Below are positions 6,855 to 12,295 of a DNA stretch of 12,295 nucleotides, in pieces. The notes below the pieces were generated by a model. The model searched no databases. It was not told the origin of the DNA and saw nothing but the letters and a program-made list of their open reading frames with translations. Position 1 is the stretch's first letter; each line of letters starts with the position of its first letter. The stretch lies in NCBI GenBank assembly GCA_045630265.1, contig JAZQSV010000047.1, positions 1 through 12,295 of the forward strand, given 5' to 3'. Both the position numbers and the translations under genes were made by a program. The DNA is from UMGS1279 sp045630265. Lineage in GTDB: Bacteria; Bacillota; Clostridia; Oscillospirales; Acutalibacteraceae.

Positions 6855-8126
6855 ATGTCCGAATTTGTTCATTCGGTTTACCTTGACCCCGAAAAGTGCA
6901 AGGGTTGTATTAACTGTATTAAGCGTTGCCCCACCGGTGCTATAAGGGTTAGGGGTGGCAAGGCACATATTATTAAGGAATTCTGTATTGACTGCGGTGA
7001 ATGTGTAAGAGTTTGTCCTCACCACGCCAAGAAAACAAAGTACGATGCAATAGACACAATGGAAGACTTTAAATATAAAATTGCTCTTCCTGCGCCCTCT
7101 TTTTATGCCCAGTTCAATAACGTAACCGATACAAGTATTGTTCTTAAAGCACTTCTTAAAATGGGCTTTGACGACGTATTTGAGGTTGCGGCGGCAGCCG
7201 AAATGGTTTCGGAACTCACCCGAGATTACATAGAAAAGCATCCCGAGGGTAAGCCCTATATCAGTACTGCTTGTCCTTCAATTGTTCGGCTTATAAGGGT
7301 AAGGTTTCCAGCCCTTATTGAAAAACTACTTCCTATAATTACCCCTGCCGACCTTGCGGCATCTTTGGCGGTAAAAGAGGCGATGAAAAAAACAGGGTTA
7401 AAGCGCGAGGATATCGGCGTTTTCTTCATTAGCCCTTGTCCTGCAAAAATAACTGCTGTGAACAATCCTTTGGGTATAGCTAAAAGCGAAATCGATAGGG
7501 TGCTTGCAATAAAGAAGGTTTACACCAAACTGCTTCCCTTTATGGATGAGGCCGATGCGGGTGATAGCGAGCTTAAAAGAGCAGGGCGCATAGGCGTTAG
7601 CTGGGGAAAAAGCGGCGGTGAGGTAAGCGGTCTTTTAATTGATGACTACATAGCGGCCGACGGTATTGAAAACGTTATAAAGGTTTTGGAGGATTTGGAG
7701 GACGGCAAAATCACAGGTCTTGATTTTGTTGAGCTTAACTCTTGTATCGGCGGTTGCGTTGGCGGTGTTTTGCAGGTTGAAAACCCCTATATTGCCAAAA
7801 CTAAACTAACACAGCTTAGAAAATATATGCCGGTTGCAAGAGCTCATTTGGACGGCAAGGTGCCCGAAAATGTTTTTTGGGAAAATGAAATTGAGTTTAT
7901 GCCGGTTTTCCGTCTTGGCTCAAACACCAAGGAAAGCTTGGAGCTTATGGCTAAAATTGATGCGCTTTTAGAAGAGCTTCCCGGTCTTGATTGCGGCTCA
8001 TGCGGTGCGCCCACCTGTAGGGCACTTGCCGAGGATGTTGTAAGAGGGGTTGCAAGTAAAAGGGACTGCATACATCTTCTTAAAAAGTATCTGCACAAAA
8101 TTTCAAGTGATTTAAATTTATTATAA
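6855..8126 (+). CDS. [FeFe]-hydrogenase-like iron-sulfur protein, putative sensory HydS type
   Basis: A 423-residue cytosolic protein with an N-terminal pair of 4Fe-4S ferredoxin motifs (C15, C18, C21, C25-P and C44, C47, C50, C54-P). A hydrogenase H-cluster domain and a C-terminal Fe-S motif (C380, C383, C388, C405) follow. The H-cluster loops are altered: L1 is STACPS (C140), L2 is SPCPAK (C195) and L3 is ELNSCIGGC (C297, C301). All four cysteines expected to hold the H-cluster are present. The residue before C140 is alanine, where catalytic hydrogenases have the proton-transfer cysteine of TSCCP. This fits the putative sensory groups such as Thermotoga maritima HydS rather than a fast catalytic enzyme. 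No PAS domain follows the last Fe-S motif, so it may belong to a PAS-less group. The ATG has GGGAGGTG about 7 nt upstream. It is the last gene of the DRTGG/GHKL operon and ends at a bidirectional terminator. Confidence 0.85.
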   Translation: MSEFVHSVYLDPEKCKGCINCIKRCPTGAIRVRGGKAHIIKEFCIDCGECVRVCPHHAKKTKYDAIDTMEDFKYKIALPAPSFYAQFNNVTDTSIVLKALLKMGFDDVFEVAAAAEMVSELTRDYIEKHPEGKPYISTACPSIVRLIRVRFPALIEKLLPIITPADLAASLAVKEAMKKTGLKREDIGVFFISPCPAKITAVNNPLGIAKSEIDRVLAIKKVYTKLLPFMDEADAGDSELKRAGRIGVSWGKSGGEVSGLLIDDYIAADGIENVIKVLEDLEDGKITGLDFVELNSCIGGCVGGVLQVENPYIAKTKLTQLRKYMPVARAHLDGKVPENVFWENEIEFMPVFRLGSNTKESLELMAKIDALLEELPGLDCGSCGAPTCRALAEDVVRGVASKRDCIHLLKKYLHKISSDLNLL

Positions 8127-8130
8127 AAAA

Positions 8131-8172
8131 TAAAAATACCGTTGTGGTTTTAAAACCGCAACGGTATTTTTA
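8131..8172. terminator. Bidirectional intrinsic terminator between convergent operons
   Basis: An almost perfect palindrome centred at 8151/8152. ATACCGTTGTGGTTTT (8136-8151) pairs with its partner (8152-8167) with only one T-G wobble, and flanking A and T runs extend the stem. T-rich tails follow on both strands, so it can end both the HydS operon and potABCD. Confidence 0.95.
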
Positions 8173-8174
8173 TT

Positions 8175-9314
8175 TTATCTAGCATATGCAAGCTTTACCG
8201 ATTCCCAAAGGTATTCGTAGTATGTTCTGATATCTGCGTCAATATCGTGGAAATACTGCACCTTGGGATAAACCTCAGGGTATAGGTATTCGTTGTCTTT
8301 AAGGGAGTAATCTTCATTGTTCAAAACCGATGTATTGGGTGAGGCATAGTAAATATATTCTGCGATCTCCAAGGCCACGTCGGGTTCTAAAAGGAAGTTA
8401 ATGTAAAGCATTGCGGCGTCGTAGTTCCTTGCACCCTTAGGTATGCAAATAGAGTCTACGAAAATGTTGGTACCCTCTTTGGGATAAACAAACTCCAAGT
8501 CGGGGTTGTTCTCCTGCATTAGCAGAAAGTCGCCCGCATAGTAGGGGGCAATAGCAGCATCGCCATCCTCCATTTTTTGAAAAATCTCGTCCATAACGTA
8601 GGACTGCAAAATTTTCTTTTGCTCTATTAGCTTGTTGGCCGCCTTGTCCCAAGTTTTTTTGTCGGTGCTATTTAGGTCTTGGCCAAGGAGTAACTGTGCA
8701 ATAGCAAAAGCATCTCTTGGATTGTTAAAGGTTAAAATATCATCGTTATACTTTGGGTCCCACATAGTATTCCAACTATCGGGCTTTTCGTCTATCATCG
8801 CACTATTGTAAATAAGGCCTACCATACCTACGCAGTAGGGAACGGAATATTCATTCGTGGGGTCAAAATAAAGGTCCTTATATTTAGAGTCAATGTACTT
8901 GTAGTTGGAAAGGACGCTTGTATCAATTTTCTCCAGCATATCTTCCTTAGCAAGACGCTGTATCATATAGTCCGAGGGGATAATAATATCGTAGGACACA
9001 CCGCCGCTTTTAAGTTTGGCATACATTGCCTCGTTATTTTCGTAGGTGGTGTAGTTAACCTTAATGCCGGTAAGCTCGGTAAATTTTTTGTTTATATCCA
9101 TTGAACCCTCGGTACCGTCGGGGATATATTCGCCCCAGTTAAAAACGTTTATTGTGGTACCCTTGAGTGCCTCGAAGTCGTAATTGCCTTCTAGCTCCAG
9201 TTCATAGTCTGCCGCTTCTTCACCTAAATCCTCACCCTCGCATCCTACACTGAAAAGTAAAATAAAAAGGGAAAGTAAAAGGCAGGCAAGCTTTTTGAAA
9301 TTTATACTTTTCAT
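8175..9314 (-). CDS. potD: Polyamine ABC transporter substrate-binding lipoprotein
   Basis: The extracytoplasmic binding protein that delivers spermidine or putrescine to the PotBC channel. The 379 residues start with a lysine-rich, hydrophobic signal peptide ending in FSVGC (C25). This is a lipobox with serine at -3 rather than the usual leucine, so the protein is probably lipid-anchored. An acidic linker follows, then the PotD fold: VFNWGEY near residue 57 (the tryptophan corresponds to E. coli W34), YDIIIPSDY, the NNPRDAFAIAQ block, and VYPKEG to IFVDSICIP. By hand alignment, E. coli W255 becomes F, D257 is kept, D168 becomes N and E171 becomes D. The substrate is therefore a polyamine-like cation, but which one is not settled. 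The ATG at 9314 overlaps the potC stop (ATGA) and has AAGGAGG 7 nt upstream. It is the last gene of the operon. Confidence 0.93.
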   Translation of the reverse strand: MKSINFKKLACLLLSLFILLFSVGCEGEDLGEEAADYELELEGNYDFEALKGTTINVFNWGEYIPDGTEGSMDINKKFTELTGIKVNYTTYENNEAMYAKLKSGGVSYDIIIPSDYMIQRLAKEDMLEKIDTSVLSNYKYIDSKYKDLYFDPTNEYSVPYCVGMVGLIYNSAMIDEKPDSWNTMWDPKYNDDILTFNNPRDAFAIAQLLLGQDLNSTDKKTWDKAANKLIEQKKILQSYVMDEIFQKMEDGDAAIAPYYAGDFLLMQENNPDLEFVYPKEGTNIFVDSICIPKGARNYDAAMLYINFLLEPDVALEIAEYIYYASPNTSVLNNEDYSLKDNEYLYPEVYPKVQYFHDIDADIRTYYEYLWESVKLAYAR

Positions 9315-10117
9315 ATCTTTGCCTCCTTTTTCTTTTCGGCGCGGGACTGCGCTACATTAATAAGTATAAGGAGAATTAAAACTGATAGAAACATTAGGGT
9401 TGAAAGAGCATACATATCGGGGGTAACCCTACGCTTGGTCATTGAGAAAATCTTAATCGGTAGGGTTTGAAAGTTAGGGCCTGTTGTAAAATAGCTTATT
9501 ACAAAATCATCAAGAGAAAGTGTAAAGGCCATCATAAGTCCAGTAACAACACCCGGCATAATAGAGGGTAGTATAACCTTAAAAAACGCCTGTAGCGGTG
9601 TGCAGCCCAAATCTCTGGCCGCCTCGGAAAGATTATTATCGGTTTGTTTTAGTTTGGGAAGTACCGACAAAATAACGTACGGTAGGTTAAAGGTTACGTG
9701 GGCTATAAGCATTGTACCAAAGCCAAGGGAATTCTTGCTTCCCACAAATGTGCCCACAAAAACAAACAAAAGCATAAGTGAAATACCGGTAACAATGTCC
9801 GGATTCATCATAGGAACGTTGGTAACTGTCATGGTCATAGAACGTGCCCATTTGGATTTCATTCCATAAATACCCACCGCACTAAGCGTTCCGAAAACTG
9901 TTGCAATAACTGAAGAAAGCACCGCTAAAATAAGGGTGTTTTTAAGGGCGTCAATGGTGGAACTGTCGTGTAGCAGTTCGCCGTACCACTGAAGTGAAAA
10001 ACCGCCGAAGTGCGAGGTGCTTCTTGCACTGTTAAAGGAAAAAACAATCATAACCGCAATGGGAGCATAAAGGAAAATCAGTACCAAAGCGGTGTAAATA
10101 CGGGAGATAGTTTTCAT
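9311..10117 (-). CDS. potC: Polyamine ABC transporter permease PotC
   Basis: One of the two permease subunits that form the membrane channel of the polyamine importer. The 268 residues contain six predicted membrane segments (about 9-29, 61-86, 98-123, 135-154, 182-210 and 236-256). The cytoplasmic EAA loop that docks on the ATPase begins at EAARDLG (165-171) and runs to ILPSIMPG. The length is typical. The ATG at 10117 overlaps the potB stop as ATGA and has GGAGGT about 9 nt upstream. The 3' end overlaps the potD start in the same way, so translation of neighbouring cistrons is probably coupled. Confidence 0.94.
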   Translation of the reverse strand: MKTISRIYTALVLIFLYAPIAVMIVFSFNSARSTSHFGGFSLQWYGELLHDSSTIDALKNTLILAVLSSVIATVFGTLSAVGIYGMKSKWARSMTMTVTNVPMMNPDIVTGISLMLLFVFVGTFVGSKNSLGFGTMLIAHVTFNLPYVILSVLPKLKQTDNNLSEAARDLGCTPLQAFFKVILPSIMPGVVTGLMMAFTLSLDDFVISYFTTGPNFQTLPIKIFSMTKRRVTPDMYALSTLMFLSVLILLILINVAQSRAEKKKEAKI

Positions 10118-10941
10118 ATTAAAATACCTCCGTCATCGTCGTCGGCAAATTTGTTCATAATGGCAAGACTTATAAGAATAAGTATCATAAGAACAAGTGA
10201 AATCGCCGCACCAAGGTTATAGTTATAGGAGGACTGGAACTGCATTTCAATAACGTCACCTATAAGCATTGTCTTTCCGCCGCCCAGCTTTTGGGATATG
10301 TAGAAGGTACTGACACTTGGGACAAATACCATAGTAATTCCCGAAATAACGCCCGGCATACTAAGGGGAATTATAACCCTGCGTAGGCGGGAAATGGGGG
10401 AGGAGCCAAGGTCGGCCGCCGCTTCCAAAAGAGATTTATCAATTTTCACCATAACGGTGTAAATGGGCAAAATCATATAGGGTAAAAAGTTATATACCAT
10501 ACCCAAAATAACTGCCGCAGGAGTGTTTATAAGGCGAAAAGGTCCAAGACCAATTTTGCCAAGCACCGTATTTATAATACCTGTTCTTGCCAAAATGGTA
10601 ATCCAGGAATATGTTCTTATAAGAAAGTTCATCCACATAGGAAGCATTATAAGCATACTGAGCATTCTCTTAGCGCCCGATTTCATATTGGACATAAAAT
10701 AAGCTAAGGGATAGGCAATAATAAGACATATAATGGTTGCCTCAAGTGCATATAAAAGTGAAATGCCAAAGGTTTTGGCGTAGCGGGTAAGGGAGGTTAT
10801 GTTATCAAATGTAAAGGCGCCCGTTTTATCGGTAAAGGCATAGTAGCAAACCATAAAGAGTGGTACAATTATGAAAATTGCCGACCAAACAAGGTATGGT
10901 GCCGAAATCAGTTTATTTGTAAGGGTAGGTTTTTTCTTCAA
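10114..10941 (-). CDS. potB: Polyamine ABC transporter permease PotB
   Basis: The partner permease of PotC. The 275 residues show six membrane segments (about 13-36, 60-83, 93-117, 141-164, 190-214 and 243-262). The EAA loop begins at EAAADLG (173-179) and runs to IIPLSMPG. The C-terminus ends in an acidic tail, DDDDGG, facing the cytoplasm. The start is TTG at 10941, not ATG; it overlaps the potA stop as TTGA and has GGGGAGG 7 nt upstream. The downstream junction with potC is ATGA. Confidence 0.94.
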   Translation of the reverse strand: MKKKPTLTNKLISAPYLVWSAIFIIVPLFMVCYYAFTDKTGAFTFDNITSLTRYAKTFGISLLYALEATIICLIIAYPLAYFMSNMKSGAKRMLSMLIMLPMWMNFLIRTYSWITILARTGIINTVLGKIGLGPFRLINTPAAVILGMVYNFLPYMILPIYTVMVKIDKSLLEAAADLGSSPISRLRRVIIPLSMPGVISGITMVFVPSVSTFYISQKLGGGKTMLIGDVIEMQFQSSYNYNLGAAISLVLMILILISLAIMNKFADDDDGGILI

Positions 10942-12059
10942 TTTTCATCCTCCCCAATATCGGAAAGGTGCTCAATCTCATCACTGAAGGTGCTGTAGTC
11001 ACCGTACATACCCGAATATTTAGATTTTTTCATAACGTGAATGGCATCCGGTTCAATGTAAAGACCAACCTTATCGCCAACCTTTTGCTCATCGGTGGTT
11101 TGAATCATCCACTTAAAGCCGCCAATGTCAACAATAATTTCGTAGTGAACGCCAAGGAAGGTAACCGAGGTTACAGTACCCGTCAGCATACCCTTTGCAG
11201 GGGGCACAATATCAACGTCCTCAGGACGTACAACTACGTCAACGTGCTCGTTTTCATTAAAGCCCTTGTCAAGACAGGTGAAATCCTTGCCCGAAAAGGA
11301 GGTTAAAAAGTCTTTTTTCATAACGCCGTCCAGAATATTACTTTCACCTATAAAGTCGGCAACAAAGGCGTTTTCGGGCTCGTTATAAATGTCCTGCGGA
11401 GTGCCTATTTGCTGAATAACGCCCTCGTTCATAACAACAACGGTGTCAGACATAGAAAGGGCTTCCTCTTGGTCGTGAGTAACAAAAATAAAGGTTATAC
11501 CAAGAGATTTTTGAATGTTTTTAAGCTCAACCTGCATGTCCTTGCGAAGCTTCAAATCAAGCGCGGCAAGTGGCTCATCCAAAAGAAGCACCTTTGGATG
11601 GTTTATAATAGCTCTGGCAATAGCAACACGCTGTTGCTGACCGCCCGAAAGTTTTTCAATATTACGCTTTTCATAGCCCGAAAGGTTAACAAGCTTTAGT
11701 ATTTCGGCAACCCTATCCTTAACCTCGTTTTCGGGAGTCTTTTTAACCCTAAGACCGAAAGCAACATTTTCAAAAACGTTAAGGTGAGGGAAAAGAGCAT
11801 AGCGCTGGAATATTGTGTTAACCTGCCTTTTGTGGGCGGGAAGGTCGTTTACAACCTGCCCATCAAACAAAATATCACCCTCGCTTGGAGAAACAAAGCC
11901 CGCAATGGCGCGGAGTGTTGTGGTTTTGCCGCAACCCGAAGGTCCAAGCAGTGTTACAAACTCTTTGTCTTTAATTCTGAGATTAATTTTATCCAGAATT
12001 TTCTCCTCATCGAAAGTGACAGAAATGTTTTTAAGCTCTACAATAATGTCGTTTGTCAA
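10938..12059 (-). CDS. potA: Polyamine ABC transporter ATP-binding protein PotA
   Basis: The ATPase that powers polyamine import through PotBC. From a TTG start at 12059 it has 373 residues: Walker A GPSGCGKT (39-46), a Q-loop in FQRYALFPH (Q85), signature LSGGQ (137-141), Walker B LLLDEP (158-163), the H-loop histidine in VTHDQEEA (H195), and a C-terminal TOBE-type domain (about 260-350) containing VVRPEDVDI. I prefer TTG 12059 because AAAGGGGGA (12075-12067) lies exactly 7 nt upstream. A GTG at 12083 gives eight more residues but has no binding site and lies inside predicted hairpins. The chosen start overlaps the stop of an upstream 35-codon ORF as TTGA, the same junction used between potA and potB. 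It is the first recognised gene of the potABCD operon, with a structured leader that may control it. Confidence 0.95.
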   Translation of the reverse strand: MTNDIIVELKNISVTFDEEKILDKINLRIKDKEFVTLLGPSGCGKTTTLRAIAGFVSPSEGDILFDGQVVNDLPAHKRQVNTIFQRYALFPHLNVFENVAFGLRVKKTPENEVKDRVAEILKLVNLSGYEKRNIEKLSGGQQQRVAIARAIINHPKVLLLDEPLAALDLKLRKDMQVELKNIQKSLGITFIFVTHDQEEALSMSDTVVVMNEGVIQQIGTPQDIYNEPENAFVADFIGESNILDGVMKKDFLTSFSGKDFTCLDKGFNENEHVDVVVRPEDVDIVPPAKGMLTGTVTSVTFLGVHYEIIVDIGGFKWMIQTTDEQKVGDKVGLYIEPDAIHVMKKSKYSGMYGDYSTFSDEIEHLSDIGEDEN

Positions 12060-12163
12060 CTTAGCATCCCCCTTTGCGGACACAAAGTGCCGCGAAAACT
12101 TGTAAAGTTCTGCGCGATACCCGCGGTTTCTTTGTTAAATGCCCTCCGCAAAGGGTTTTTCAT
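12056..12163 (-). CDS. Upstream 35-codon ORF coupled to potA (possible leader peptide)
   Basis: An ATG at 12163 opens 35 codons ending in TGA at 12058-12056, which overlaps the TTG start of potA by the four bases TTGA. The peptide begins MKNPLRRAFNKET and ends CPQRGMLS; no family is recognised. It is rich in arginine, and codons 6-7 are CGG-AGG. The ribosome binding site is weak (AAGAGAA, 4-5 nt away), so it may be translated at low level. Its codons 4-7 form the 5' arm of the inverted repeat that covers the potA ribosome binding site, so ribosome movement through it would change access to potA. The junction style, identical to potA/potB, is the main argument for translation. An open frame of 35 codons alone could be chance. 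Confidence 0.4.
   Translation of the reverse strand: MKNPLRRAFNKETAGIAQNFTSFRGTLCPQRGMLS
12067..12075 (-). promoter_or_regulatory. potA ribosome binding site that decides the TTG start
   Basis: AAAGGGGGA lies 7 nt upstream of TTG 12059. It contains six bases of the 3' arm of the inverted repeat at 12070-12080, so it would be buried if that stem forms. Confidence 0.75.
12070..12155 (-). repeat. 11-bp perfect inverted repeat able to mask the potA ribosome binding site
   Basis: In the potA leader RNA, CCCTTTGCGGA (12155-12145) is perfectly complementary to TCCGCAAAGGG (12080-12070), with 64 nt between. The second arm includes part of the potA ribosome binding site. A local hairpin at 12093-12076, GCGGCAC-TTT-GTG-T-CCGC, uses five bases of the same arm and would leave AAAGGGGGA free. 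The two folds exclude each other. Pairing was done by hand. Confidence 0.65.
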
Positions 12164-12209
12164 AGTTCTCTTGAAAAAATCAGGAACTACGGCAATATAA
12201 CTTGAAGCC

Positions 12210-12237
12210 GCTTTATGAAACTAATTTCATTCAAAGC
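12210..12237 (-). other. Stem-loop early in the potA leader
   Basis: In the leader RNA, GCTTT-(GA)-ATGAAA pairs with TTTCAT-AAAGC around a TTAG loop, giving 11 bp with a two-base bulge. It sits about 17 nt after the predicted transcription start. It has no U-run on either side, so it is not a terminator. It may stabilise the transcript or form part of a larger regulatory fold. Confidence 0.5.
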
Positions 12238-12260
12238 ACAGATGCATAAACATATATCAT

Positions 12261-12289
12261 ATAATATATGTAAACGGCAAAAAAGTCAA
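12261..12289 (-). promoter_or_regulatory. Promoter of the potABCD operon
   Basis: On the minus strand, TTGACT (12289-12284) is followed by a 17-bp spacer and TATTAT (12266-12261). Transcription would start near 12254, giving a leader of about 195 nt before the potA TTG. Each box has one mismatch to consensus. The upstream flank is cut by the window edge. Confidence 0.7.
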
Positions 12290-12295
12290 TAGATT

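Noticed and set aside
6684..7241. 185-codon antisense open frame opposite the GHKL and HydS genes
   Set aside because: It spans the boundary of two well-supported genes on the other strand and shows no family features or ribosome binding site; it is a shadow frame.
8400..9200. Differences from E. coli PotD in the ligand pocket as a sign of a new substrate
   Set aside because: The changes (W to F, E to D, D to N by hand alignment) are common kinds of variation among Bacillota PotD proteins and are not enough to propose a different ligand.
12060..12083. GTG at 12083 as the potA start, adding eight residues
   Set aside because: No ribosome binding site lies upstream and the codon sits in a predicted hairpin. 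TTG 12059 has an excellent site at 7 nt and matches where PotA proteins usually begin.
11784..12200. 138-codon plus-strand open frame opposite potA and its leader
   Set aside because: It is antisense to conserved PotA motifs, has no recognisable domain, and is best explained as a shadow of the potA coding strand.

Overview
The window looks like a chromosomal segment of a low-GC, anaerobic Bacillota (Clostridia-like) bacterium. The supporting evidence is a tryptophan T-box leader, strong AGGAGG-type ribosome binding sites with several TTG/GTG starts, near-consensus TTGACA/TATAAT promoters, SecA with a C-terminal zinc-binding tail, and a hydrogenase-like iron-sulfur protein. I see no phage, insertion sequence, CRISPR array, rRNA or tRNA.

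Layout, left to right. (1) Positions 1-206 hold the 5' part of a phosphoribosyltransferase gene on the minus strand, which has its own promoter and is divergent from secA. (2) On the plus strand, secA (386-3124) is followed 22 nt later by a PerM/YtvI-type 'AI-2E family' membrane protein gene (3147-4295) with no terminator between them. A perfect 13-bp inverted repeat followed by TTTT lies inside the second gene, about 105 nt after its start. (3) A consensus promoter at 4306-4334 drives a T-box leader with a UGG (Trp) specifier. After the T-box terminator come a 12-codon ORF with a good ribosome binding site and one Trp codon, then a stand-alone trpB (4704-5939) and a terminator. (4) A promoter at 5994-6022 drives a compact three-gene operon: a DRTGG-domain protein, an RsbT/SpoIIAB-like GHKL ATPase, and an [FeFe]-hydrogenase-like protein of the putative sensory (HydS) type. 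(5) A nearly perfect bidirectional terminator (8131-8172) separates this from a convergent minus-strand potABCD operon (8175-12059), a polyamine ABC importer whose four genes overlap by 4 nt at every junction.

The most unusual material is regulatory. The potA leader (about 195 nt from promoter to start) contains a 35-codon ORF whose TGA stop overlaps the likely TTG start of potA, the same TTGA junction used between potA and potB. A perfect 11-bp inverted repeat pairs codons 4-7 of that ORF with the potA ribosome binding site, and a competing local hairpin would leave most of that site free. Together these look like a translation-coupled switch on polyamine uptake. The intragenic terminator-like hairpin after secA is the second candidate for an undescribed control element. 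The HydS operon may be a small H2- or redox-responsive signalling module, here separate from any catalytic hydrogenase genes.

Protein family assignments rest on motif recognition by eye. RNA structures were paired by hand without energy calculation. Promoters are inferred from sequence alone.
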